Shown: positions 49,378 to 62,700 of the stretch, piece after piece
How positions within the stretch are numbered: position 1 is the first letter of the stretch
Layout of the letters: every line of letters begins with the position of its first letter
NCBI GenBank assembly: GCA_032622095.1
Contig: CP136064.1
Location: forward strand, 255,109,863-255,173,862
DNA from: Siphonodentalium dalli
Lineage: Eukaryota > Mollusca > Scaphopoda > Gadilida > Siphonodentaliidae
Direction: 5' to 3'
Length of the DNA stretch: 64,000 nt
The notes under the pieces: model-generated
Database searches by the model: none
Seen by the model: only the letters and a program-made list of their open reading frames with translations
Told to the model about the DNA's origin: nothing
Translations under genes and position numbers: made by a program

Positions 49378-52300
49378 CTTCGGAGGAGATGTGAGGACAA
49401 GCACATGGGCCCAAATTGCAAACTTTGAGGGCCCGTAACTCTTGCATTTCTTCTCGGATTTCAAAAATCCTTTCCGGTATGAGTTTGTTTTCGTTCGGGA
49501 AATACATAAACTTAAATATATGAATGTCAATCAAAATTTTATTTTGCAAACAATTTGCCCCCCACCCCAGTGTCAAAATATATGTCTGACCCTGTCAAAA
49601 TTTCCTTCTCTGACTAAACTGACAACGGTCAACACGACTATGAAAACCACATGCAGTTATCTGGAATGATACAAGAGGACAACAGAGTACAATCAAATAG
49701 AGGTTTGCCAACTATGGGCGGTAACTCCTCAGGGAAAGCGCGGACACAAGTTCTGATGCCCGTGGGCAGTAGGGCATATCGAGATGTGTATACAGTCCAA
49801 TTTTCGATGCTCTGCTCCTTATAATTTCCGAGATAATAAAATGACATTTTTTCATATAAAGGGAGATAACTCTACGGGGTAAATGCGGACAATATCCGTT
49901 ATGAGCCAAAGGCATAGAACTCATTTACCCCAACATACTTACCAAACTTGAGTTTTCTAGTACTAATACATTCCGAGATTTGGGCGTTGAAAAATACTGT
50001 AGTATAATAATAATAATAATAATGAAAAATAATCGAAAAAGGGCCATAACTCTGTTAAAAGATATTGGACCAACATCCGGATACCATTATTTTTAGTAGA
50101 CCTTAGATGCCTTCATTCGCTAGAGATTTCGCGGTCCTCCTCCCATTAGTTTCTGAGTATTTCCAATTAAACAGAAAACGGCCGCAGTAGAAAAACAATA
50201 TACTTCCTTGGTTACACCATGGAAGTATAATAATAGGATCAATCATGAGTGGAAAGAATCGCAGTTTATGGACGGAAAATATGAAGTATGGTGATTATAT
50301 GTTGTCCTAATATGTGTAGGTTGATCTCAAGTGTTTGGACGTGACCCCACCCCTGCCTCGAAATTGGGTGACGGGATTGGGAAAACATCAACCCCTGGCA
50401 CAAACTGCTAAGTTTGAGGCCCCGTAACTTCGTCAGTTTCCAACGGATTTTAAAGTTGTTTCCAGTTATGTGATTTGCGGCTGACATAGATTGCATAGTA
50501 TAAATTTCATCTGATTTGGAGACGGATAACACTTTGATTATTGGAAAGCATATGGGCCCAAATTCAAACTTGTACGGCCAAAATCTCCGCCATTTTCCAA
50601 CGTATTTACGATCTGTCTTCAGCTTCGAGATCGGCTGATGTTGCAGATATTATATTCCAAGTTTCATCTGATTCCGAGAAGAATTAAAATTCGGCACCAC
50701 GGACCACCCCTCCCCAGACCCACAATAATGAACCGACACTGGCAAAATTTGGCCCACCGCGTGCCGTCTCCAGTCCGTACGCATTTTCGTATCAGATGAC
50801 ATCCTATGTTCGATATCTTCGGAGGAGATGTGTTATCAAGCACATGGGCCCAAAATTGCAAAGTTTGAGGGCCCGCGATTCTTTTAGTTTTCGATGGATT
50901 TTCGAAATTCTTCCAGTTTCTAGATCGGCTGATGTTGCAGATGTTATATTCCAAGTTTCATCTGATTCCGAGAAGAATTAAAAATTGGTACCACGGACCA
51001 CCCCTCCCCAGACCCACAATAATGAACAGACACTGGCAAAATTTGGCCCACCGCGTGCTCTCTTCCGTCCGCACACGTTGGCGTATCAGATGATATCCTA
51101 TGTTCGATATCTTCGGAGGAGATGTGAGGACAAGCACATGGGCCCAAATTGCAAACTTTGAGGGCCCGTAACTCTTGCATTTCTTCTCGGATTTCAAAAA
51201 TCCTTTCCGGTATGAGTTTGTTTTCGTTCGGGAAATACATAAACTTAAATATATGAATGTCAATCAAAATTTTATTTTGCAAACAATTTGCCCCCCACCC
51301 CAGTGTCAAAATATATGTCTGACCCTGTCAAAATTTCCTTCTCTGACTAAACTGACAACGGTCAACACGACTATGAAAACCACATGCAGTTATCTGGAAT
51401 GATACAAGAGGACAACAGAGTACAATCAAATAGAGGTTTGCCAACTATGGGCGGTAACTCCTCAGGGAAAGCGCGGACACAAGTTCTGATGCCCGTGGGC
51501 AGTAGGGCATATCGAGATGTGTATACAGTCCAATTTTCGATGCTCTGCTCCTTATAATTTCCGAGATAATAAAATGACATTTTTTCATATAAAGGGAGAT
51601 AACTCTACGGGGTAAATGCGGACAATATCCGTTATGAGCCAAAGGCATAGAACTCATTTACCCCAACATACTTACCAAACTTGAGTTTTCTAGTACTAAT
51701 ACATTCCGAGATTTGGGCGTTGAAAAATACTGTAGTATAATAATAATAATAATAATGAAAAATAATCGAAAAAGGGCCATAACTCTGTTAAAAGATATTG
51801 GACCAACATCCGGATACCATTATTTTTAGTAGACCTTAGATGCCTTCATTCGCTAGAGATTTCGCGGTCCTCCTCCCATTAGTTTCTGAGTATTTCCAAT
51901 TAAACAGAAAACGGCCGCAGTAGAAAAACAATATACTTCCTTGGTTACACCATGGAAGTATAATAATAGGATCAATCATGAGTGGAAAGAATCGCAGTTT
52001 ATGGACGGAAAATATGAAGTATGGTGATTATATGTTGTCCTAATATGTGTAGGTTGATCTCAAGTGTTTGGACGTGACCCCACCCCTGCCTCGAAATTGG
52101 GTGACGGGATTGGGAAAACATCAACCCCTGGCACAAACTGCTAAGTTTGAGGCCCCGTAACTTCGTCAGTTTCCAACGGATTTTAAAGTTGTTTCCAGTT
52201 ATGTGATTTGCGGCTGACATAGATTGCATAGTATAAATTTCATCTGATTTGGAGACGGATAACACTTTGATTATTGGAAAGCATATGGGCCCAAATTCAA

Positions 52301-53695
52301 ACTTGTACGGCCAAAATCTCCGCCATTTTCCAACGTATTTACGATCTGTCTTCAGCTTCGAGATCGGCTGATGTTGCAGATATTATATTCCAAGTTTCAT
52401 CTGATTCCGAGAAGAATTAAAATTCGGCACCACGGACCACCCCTCCCCAGACCCACAATAATGAACCGACACTGGCAAAATTTGGCCCACCGCGTGCCGT
52501 CTCCAGTCCGTACGCATTTTCGTATCAGATGACATCCTATGTTCGATATCTTCGGAGGAGATGTGTTATCAAGCACATGGGCCCAAAATTGCAAAGTTTG
52601 AGGGCCCGCGATTCTTTTAGTTTTCGATGGATTTTCGAAATTCTTCCAGTTTCTAGATCGGCTGATGTTGCAGATGTTATATTCCAAGTTTCATCTGATT
52701 CCGAGAAGAATTAAAAATTGGTACCACGGACCACCCCTCCCCAGACCCACAATAATGAACAGACACTGGCAAAATTTGGCCCACCGCGTGCTCTCTTCCG
52801 TCCGCACACGTTGGCGTATCAGATGATATCCTATGTTCGATATCTTCGGAGGAGATGTGAGGACAAGCACATGGGCCCAAATTGCAAACTTTGAGGGCCC
52901 GTAACTCTTGCATTTCTTCTCGGATTTCAAAAATCCTTTCCGGTATGAGTTTGTTTTCGTTCGGGAAATACATAAACTTAAATATATGAATGTCAATCAA
53001 AATTTTATTTTGCAAACAATTTGCCCCCCACCCCAGTGTCAAAATATATGTCTGACCCTGTCAAAATTTCCTTCTCTGACTAAACTGACAACGGTCAACA
53101 CGACTATGAAAACCACATGCAGTTATCTGGAATGATACAAGAGGACAACAGAGTACAATCAAATAGAGGTTTGCCAACTATGGGCGGTAACTCCTCAGGG
53201 AAAGCGCGGACACAAGTTCTGATGCCCGTGGGCAGTAGGGCATATCGAGATGTGTATACAGTCCAATTTTCGATGCTCTGCTCCTTATAATTTCCGAGAT
53301 AATAAAATGACATTTTTTCATATAAAGGGAGATAACTCTACGGGGTAAATGCGGACAATATCCGTTATGAGCCAAAGGCATAGAACTCATTTACCCCAAC
53401 ATACTTACCAAACTTGAGTTTTCTAGTACTAATACATTCCGAGATTTGGGCGTTGAAAAATACTGTAGTATAATAATAATAATAATAATGAAAAATAATC
53501 GAAAAAGGGCCATAACTCTGTTAAAAGATATTGGACCAACATCCGGATACCATTATTTTTAGTAGACCTTAGATGCCTTCATTCGCTAGAGATTTCGCGG
53601 TCCTCCTCCCATTAGTTTCTGAGTATTTCCAATTAAACAGAAAACGGCCGCAGTAGAAAAACAATATACTTCCTTGGTTACACCATGGAAGTATA
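49378..53695 (+). repeat. Tandem array F, family II, 1733-bp unit, about 2.5 copies
   Basis: Landmarks repeat every 1733 bp (TGAAAAATAATCG at 50023, 51756 and 53489). The TAA tract is 19 bp, so the core is again about 1715 bp. It differs from array G by scattered changes, for example GATGTGAGGACAAGC instead of GATGTGTTGTCAAGC, and ATCCTATGTTCG instead of ATCCAAACTTCG. The array starts in mid-unit at CTTCGGAGG and stops at the hairpin 53665-53695. No gene is recognised inside it. Confidence 0.95.
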
Positions 53696-53705
53696 ATAAT
53701 AATAA
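53489..53705. repeat. 217-bp duplicated segment at the F/G junction
   Basis: It has the same structure and size as at 43224-43440: TGAAAAATAATCG to hairpin, then ATAATAATAA, then the segment again from 53706. The identical length and identical 10-bp ATA link suggest one ancestral junction copied with the 13-kb duplication. Confidence 0.92.
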
Positions 53706-56700
53706 TGAAAAATAATCGAAAAAGGGCCATAACTCTGTTAAAAGATATTGGACCAACATCCGGATACCATTATTTTTAGTAGACCTTAGATGCCTTCATT
53801 CGCTAGAGATTTCGCGGTCCTCCTCCCATTAGTTTCTGAGTATTTCCAATTAAACAGAAAACGGCCGCAGTAGAAAAACAATATACTTCCTTGGTTACAC
53901 CATGGAAGTATAATAATAGGATCAATCATGAGTGGAAAGAATCGCAGTTTATGGACGGAAAATATGAAGTATGGTGATTATATGTTGTCCTAATATGTGT
54001 AGGTTGATCTCAAGTGTTTGGACGTGACCCCACCCCTGCCTCGAAATTGGGTGACGGGATTGGGAAAACATCAACCCCTGGCACAAACTGCTAAGTTTGA
54101 GGCCCCGTAACTTCGTCAGTTTCCAACGGATTTTAAAGTTGTTTCCAGTTTTGTGATTTGCGGCTGACATAGATTGCATAGTATAAATTTCATCTGATTT
54201 GGATACGGATAACACTTTGATTATTGGAAAGCATATGGGCCCAAATTCAAACTTGTACGGCCAAAATCTCCGCCATTTTCCAACGTATTTACGATCTGTG
54301 TTCAGCTTCGAGATCGGCTGATGTTGCAGATATTATATTCCAAGTTTCATCTGATTCCGAGAAGAATTAAAATTCGGCACCACGGACCACCCCTCCCCAG
54401 ACCCACAATAATGAACCGACACTGGCAACATTTGGCCCACCGCGTGCCGTCTCCAGTCCGTACGCATTTTCGTATCAGATGACATCCTATGTTCGATATC
54501 TTCGGAGGAGATGTGTTATCAAGCACATGGGCCCAAAATTGCAAAGTTTGAGGGCCCGCGATTCTTTTAGTTTTCGATGGATTTTCGAAATTCGTCCAGT
54601 TTCTAGATCGGCTGATGTTGCAGATGTTATATTCCAAGTTTCATCTGATTCCGAGAAGAATTAAAAATTGGTACCACGGACCACCCCTCCCCAGACCCAC
54701 AATAATGAACCGACACTGGCAAAATTTGGCCCACCGCGTGCCCTCTTCCGTCCGCACACGTTGGCGTATCAGCTGACATCCAAACTTCGACATCTTCGGA
54801 GGAGATGTGTTGTCAAGCACATGGGCCCAAATTGCAAACTTTGAGGGCCCGTAACTCTTGCATTTCTTCTCGGATTTCAAAAATCCTTTCCGGTATGAGT
54901 TTGTTTTCGTTCGGGAAATACATAAACTTAAATATATGAATGTCAATCAAAATTTTATTTTGCAAACAATTTGCCCCCCACCCCAGTGTCAAAATATATG
55001 TCCGACCCTGTCAAAATTTCCTTCTCTGACTAAACTGACAACGGTCAACACGACTATGAAAACCACATGCAGTTATCTGGAATGATACAAGAGGACAACA
55101 GAGTACAATCAAATAGAGGTTTGCCAACTATGGGCGGTAACTCCTCAGGGAAAGCGCGGACACAAGTTCTGAAGCCCGTGGGCAGTAGGGCATATCGAGA
55201 TGTGTATACAGTCCAATTTTCGATGCTCTGCTCCTTATAATTTCCGAGATAATAAAATGACATTTTTTCATATAAAGGGAGATAACTCCACGGGGTAAAT
55301 GCGGACAATATCCGTTATGAGCCAAAGGCATAGAACTCATTTACCCCAACATACTTACCAAACTTGAGTTTTCTAGTACTAATACATTCCGAGATTTGGG
55401 CGTTGAAAAATACTGTAGTATAATAATAATAATAATAATAATAATGAAAAATAATCGAAAAAGGGCCATAACTCTGTTAAAAGATATTGGACCAACATCC
55501 GGATACCATTATTTTTAGTAGACCTTAGATGCCTTCATTCGCTAGAGATTTCGCGGTCCTCCTCCCATTAGTTTCTGAGTATTTCCAATTAAACAGAAAA
55601 CGGCCGCAGTAGAAAAACAATATACTTCCTTGGTTACACCATGGAAGTATAATAATAGGATCAATCATGAGTGGAAAGAATCGCAGTTTATGGACGGAAA
55701 ATATGAAGTATGGTGATTATATGTTGTCCTAATATGTGTAGGTTGATCTCAAGTGTTTGGACGTGACCCCACCCCTGCCTCGAAATTGGGTGACGGGATT
55801 GGGAAAACATCAACCCCTGGCACAAACTGCTAAGTTTGAGGCCCCGTAACTTCGTCAGTTTCCAACGGATTTTAAAGTTGTTTCCAGTTTTGTGATTTGC
55901 GGCTGACATAGATTGCATAGTATAAATTTCATCTGATTTGGATACGGATAACACTTTGATTATTGGAAAGCATATGGGCCCAAATTCAAACTTGTACGGC
56001 CAAAATCTCCGCCATTTTCCAACGTATTTACGATCTGTGTTCAGCTTCGAGATCGGCTGATGTTGCAGATATTATATTCCAAGTTTCATCTGATTCCGAG
56101 AAGAATTAAAATTCGGCACCACGGACCACTCCTCCCCAGACCCACAATAATGAACCGACACTGGCAACATTTGGCCCACCGCGTGCCGTCTCCAGTCCGT
56201 ACGCATTTTCGTATCAGATGACATCCTATGTTCGATATCTTCGGAGGAGATGTGTTATCAAGCACATGGGCCCAAAATTGCAAAGTTTGAGGGCCCGCGA
56301 TTCTTTTAGTTTTCGATGGATTTTCGAAATTCGTCCAGTTTCTAGATCGGCTGATGTTGCAGATGTTATATTCCAAGTTTCATCTGATTCCGAGAAGAAT
56401 TAAAAATTGGTACCACGGACCACCCCTCCCCAGACCCACAATAATGAACCGACACTGGCAAAATTTGGCCCACCGCGTGCCCTCTTCCGTCCGCACACGT
56501 TGGCGTATCAGCTGACATCCAAACTTCGACATCTTCGGAGGAGATGTGTTGTCAAGCACATGGGCCCAAATTGCAAACTTTGAGGGCCCGTAACTCTTGC
56601 ATTTCTTCTCGGATTTCAAAAATCCTTTCCGGTATGAGTTTGTTTTCGTTCGGGAAATACATAAACTTAAATATATGAATGTCAATCAAAATTTTATTTT

Positions 56701-59700
56701 GCAAACAATTTGCCCCCCACCCCAGTGTCAAAATATATGTCCGACCCTGTCGAAATTTCCTTCTCTGACTAAACTGACAACGGTCAACACGACTATGAAA
56801 ACCACATGCAGTTATCTGGAATGATACAAGAGGACAACAGAGTACAATCAAATAGAGGTTTGCCAACTATGGGCGGTAACTCCTCAGGGAAAGCGCGGAC
56901 ACAAGTTCTGAAGCCCGTGGGCAGTAGGGCATATCGAGATGTGTATACAGTCCAATTTTCGATGCTCTGCTCCTTATAATTTCCGAGATAATAAAATGAC
57001 ATTTTTTCATATAAAGGGAGATAACTCCACGGGGTAAATGCGGACAATATCCGTTATGAGCCAAAGGCATAGAACTCATTTACCCCAACATACTTACCAA
57101 ACTTGAGTTTTCTAGTACTAATACATTCCGAGATTTGGGCGTTGAAAAATACTGTAGTATAATAATAATAATAATAATAATAATGAAAAATAATCGAAAA
57201 AGGGCCATAACTCTGTTAAAAGATATTGGACCAACATCCGGATACCATTATTTTTAGTAGACCTTAGATGCCTTCATTCGCTAGAGATTTCGCGGTCCTC
57301 CTCCCATTAGTTTCTGAGTATTTCCAATTAAACAGAAAACGGCCGCAGTAGAAAAACAATATACTTCCTTGGTTACACCATGGAAGTATAATAATAGGAT
57401 CAATCATGAGTGGAAAGAATCGCAGTTTATGGACGGAAAATATGAAGTATGGTGATTATATGTTGTCCTAATATGTGTAGGTTGATCTCAAGTGTTTGGA
57501 CGTGACCCCACCCCTGCCTCGAAATTGGGTGACGGGATTGGGAAAACATCAACCCCTGGCACAAACTGCTAAGTTTGAGGCCCCGTAACTTCGTCAGTTT
57601 CCAACGGATTTTAAAGTTGTTTCCAGTTTTGTGATTTGCGGCTGACATAGATTGCATAGTATAAATTTCATCTGATTTGGATACGGATAACACTTTGATT
57701 ATTGGAAAGCATATGGGCCCAAATTCAAACTTGTACGGCCAAAATCTCCGCCATTTTCCAACGTATTTACGATCTGTGTTCAGCTTCGAGATCGGCTGAT
57801 GTTGCAGATATTATATTCCAAGTTTCATCTGATTCCGAGAAGAATTAAAATTCGGCACCACGGACCACCCCTCCCCAGACCCACAATAATGAACCGACAC
57901 TGGCAACATTTGGCCCACCGCGTGCCGTCTCCAGTCCGTACGCATTTTCGTATCAGATGACATCCTATGTTCGATATCTTCGGAGGAGATGTGTTATCAA
58001 GCACATGGGCCCAAAATTGCAAAGTTTGAGGGCCCGCGATTCTTTTAGTTTTCGATGGATTTTCGAAATTCGTCCAGTTTCTAGATCGGCTGATGTTGCA
58101 GATGTTATATTCCAAGTTTCATCTGATTCCGAGAAGAATTAAAAATTGGTACCACGGACCACCCCTCCCCAGACCCACAATAATGAACCGACACTGGCAA
58201 AATTTGGCCCACCGCGTGCCCTCTTCCGTCCGCACACGTTGGCGTATCAGCTGACATCCAAACTTCGACATCTTCGGAGGAGATGTGTTGTCAAGCACAT
58301 GGGCCCAAATTGCAAACTTTGAGGGCCCGTAACTCTTGCATTTCTTCTCGGATTTCAAAAATCCTTTCCGGTATGAGTTTGTTTTCGTTCGGGAAATACA
58401 TAAACTTAAATATATGAATGTCAATCAAAATTTTATTTTGCAAACAATTTGCCCCCCACCCCAGTGTCAAAATATATGTCCGACCCTGTCAAAATTTCCT
58501 TCTCTGACTAAACTGACAACGGTCAACACGACTATGAAAACCACATGCAGTTATCTGGAATGATACAAGAGGACAACAGAGTACAATCAAATAGAGGTTT
58601 GCCAACTATGGGCGGTAACTCCTCAGGGAAAGCGCGGACACAAGTTCTGAAGCCCGTGGGCAGTAGGGCATATCGAGATGTGTATACAGTCCAATTTTCG
58701 ATGCTCTGCTCCTTATAATTTCCGAGATAATAAAATGACATTTTTTCATATAAAGGGAGATAACTCCACGGGGTAAATGCGGACAATATCCGTTATGAGC
58801 CAAAGGCATAGAACTCATTTACCCCAACATACTTACCAAACTTGAGTTTTCTAGTACTAATACATTCCGAGATTTGGGCGTTGAAAAATACTGTAGTATA
58901 ATAATAATAATAATAATAATAATGAAAAATAATCGAAAAAGGGCCATAACTCTGTTAAAAGATATTGGACCAACATCCGGATACCATTATTTTTAGTAGA
59001 CCTTAGATGCCTTCATTCGCTAGAGATTTCGCGGTCCTCCTCCCATTAGTTTCTGAGTATTTCCAATTAAACAGAAAACGGCCGCAGTAGAAAAACAATA
59101 TACTTCCTTGGTTACACCATGGAAGTATAATAATAGGATCAATCATGAGTGGAAAGAATCGCAGTTTATGGACGGAAAATATGAAGTATGGTGATTATAT
59201 GTTGTCCTAATATGTGTAGGTTGATCTCAAGTGTTTGGACGTGACCCCACCCCTGCCTCGAAATTGGGTGACGGGATTGGGAAAACATCAACCCCTGGCA
59301 CAAACTGCTAAGTTTGAGGCCCCGTAACTTCGTCAGTTTCCAACGGATTTTAAAGTTGTTTCCAGTTTTGTGATTTGCGGCTGACATAGATTGCATAGTA
59401 TAAATTTCATCTGATTTGGATACGGATAACACTTTGATTATTGGAAAGCATATGGGCCCAAATTCAAACTTGTACGGCCAAAATCTCCGCCATTTTCCAA
59501 CGTATTTACGATCTGTGTTCAGCTTCGAGATCGGCTGATGTTGCAGATATTATATTCCAAGTTTCATCTGATTCCGAGAAGAATTAAAATTCGGCACCAC
59601 GGACCACCCCTCCCCAGACCCACAATAATGAACCGACACTGGCAACATTTGGCCCACCGCGTGCCGTCTCCAGTCCGTACGCATTTTCGTATCAGATGAC

Positions 59701-62700
59701 ATCCTATGTTCGATATCTTCGGAGGAGATGTGTTATCAAGCACATGGGCCCAAAATTGCAAAGTTTGAGGGCCCGCGATTCTTTTAGTTTTCGATGGATT
59801 TTCGAAATTCGTCCAGTTTCTAGATCGGCTGATGTTGCAGATGTTATATTCCAAGTTTCATCTGATTCCGAGAAGAATTAAAAATTGGTACCACGGACCA
59901 CCCCTCCCCAGACCCACAATAATGAACCGACACTGGCAAAATTTGGCCCACCGCGTGCCCTCTTCCGTCCGCACACGTTGGCGTATCAGCTGACATCCAA
60001 ACTTCGACATCTTCGGAGGAGATGTGTTGTCAAGCACATGGGCCCAAATTGCAAACTTTGAGGGCCCGTAACTCTTGCATTTCTTCTCGGATTTCAAAAA
60101 TCCTTTCCGGTATGAGTTTGTTTTCGTTCGGGAAATACATAAACTTAAATATATGAATGTCAATCAAAATTTTATTTTGCAAACAATTTGCCCCCCACCC
60201 CAGTGTCAAAATATATGTCCGACCCTGTCAAAATTTCCTTCTCTGACTAAACTGACAACGGTCAACACGACTATGAAAACCACATGCAGTTATCTGGAAT
60301 GATACAAGAGGACAACAGAGTACAATCAAATAGAGGTTTGCCAACTATGGGCGGTAACTCCTCAGGGAAAGCGCGGACACAAGTTCTGAAGCCCGTGGGC
60401 AGTAGGGCATATCGAGATGTGTATACAGTCCAATTTTCGATGCTCTGCTCCTTATAATTTCCGAGATAATAAAATGACATTTTTTCATATAAAGGGAGAT
60501 AACTCCACGGGGTAAATGCGGACAATATCCGTTATGAGCCAAAGGCATAGAACTCATTTACCCCAACATACTTACCAAACTTGAGTTTTCTAGTACTAAT
60601 ACATTCCGAGATTTGGGCGTTGAAAAATACTGTAGTATAATAATAATAATAATAATAATAATGAAAAATAATCGAAAAAGGGCCATAACTCTGTTAAAAG
60701 ATATTGGACCAACATCCGGATACCATTATTTTTAGTAGACCTTAGATGCCTTCATTCGCTAGAGATTTCGCGGTCCTCCTCCCATTAGTTTCTGAGTATT
60801 TCCAATTAAACAGAAAACGGCCGCAGTAGAAAAACAATATACTTCCTTGGTTACACCATGGAAGTATAATAATAGGATCAATCATGAGTGGAAAGAATCG
60901 CAGTTTATGGACGGAAAATATGAAGTATGGTGATTATATGTTGTCCTAATATGTGTAGGTTGATCTCAAGTGTTTGGACGTGACCCCACCCCTGCCTCGA
61001 AATTGGGTGACGGGATTGGGAAAACATCAACCCCTGGCACAAACTGCTAAGTTTGAGGCCCCGTAACTTCGTCAGTTTCCAACGGATTTTAAAGTTGTTT
61101 CCAGTTTTGTGATTTGCGGCTGACATAGATTGCATAGTATAAATTTCATCTGATTTGGATACGGATAACACTTTGATTATTGGAAAGCATATGGGCCCAA
61201 ATTCAAACTTGTACGGCCAAAATCTCCGCCATTTTCCAACGTATTTACGATCTGTGTTCAGCTTCGAGATCGGCTGATGTTGCAGATATTATATTCCAAG
61301 TTTCATCTGATTCCGAGAAGAATTAAAATTCGGCACCACGGACCACCCCTCCCCAGACCCACAATAATGAACCGACACTGGCAACATTTGGCCCACCGCG
61401 TGCCGTCTCCAGTCCGTACGCATTTTCGTATCAGATGACATCCTATGTTCGATATCTTCGGAGGAGATGTGTTATCAAGCACATGGGCCCAAAATTGCAA
61501 AGTTTGAGGGCCCGCGATTCTTTTAGTTTTCGATGGATTTTCGAAATTCGTCCAGTTTCTAGATCGGCTGATGTTGCAGATGTTATATTCCAAGTTTCAT
61601 CTGATTCCGAGAAGAATTAAAAATTGGTACCACGGACCACCCCTCCCCAGACCCACAATAATGAACCGACACTGGCAAAATTTGGCCCACCGCGTGCCCT
61701 CTTCCGTCCGCACACGTTGGCGTATCAGCTGACATCCAAACTTCGACATCTTCGGAGGAGATGTGTTGTCAAGCACATGGGCCCAAATTGCAAACTTTGA
61801 GGGCCCGTAACTCTTGCATTTCTTCTCGGATTTCAAAAATCCTTTCCGGTATGAGTTTGTTTTCGTTCGGGAAATACATAAACTTAAATATATGAATGTC
61901 AATCAAAATTTTATTTTGCAAACAATTTGCCCCCCACCCCAGTGTCAAAATATATGTCCGACCCTGTCAAAATTTCCTTCTCTGACTAAACTGACAACGG
62001 TCAACACGACTATGAAAACCACATGCAGTTATCTGGAATGATACAAGAGGACAACAGAGTACAATCAAATAGAGGTTTGCCAACTATGGGCGGTAACTCC
62101 TCAGGGAAAGCGCGGACACAAGTTCTGAAGCCCGTGGGCAGTAGGGCATATCGAGATGTGTATACAGTCCAATTTTCGATGCTCTGCTCCTTATAATTTC
62201 CGAGATAATAAAATGACATTTTTTCATATAAAGGGAGATAACTCCACGGGGTAAATGCGGACAATATCCGTTATGAGCCAAAGGCATAGAACTCATTTAC
62301 CCCAACATACTTACCAAACTTGAGTTTTCTAGTACTAATACATTCCGAGATTTGGGCGTTGAAAAATACTGTAGTATAATAATAATAATAATAATAATAA
62401 TGAAAAATAATCGAAAAAGGGCCATAACTCTGTTAAAAGATATTGGACCAACATCCGGATACCATTATTTTTAGTAGACCTTAGATGCCTTCATTCGCTA
62501 GAGATTTCGCGGTCCTCCTCCCATTAGTTTCTGAGTATTTCCAATTAAACAGAAAACGGCCGCAGTAGAAAAACAATATACTTCCTTGGTTACACCATGG
62601 AAGTATAATAATAGGATCAATCATGAGTGGAAAGAATCGCAGTTTATGGACGGAAAATATGAAGTATGGTGATTATATGTTGTCCTAATATGTGTAGGTT

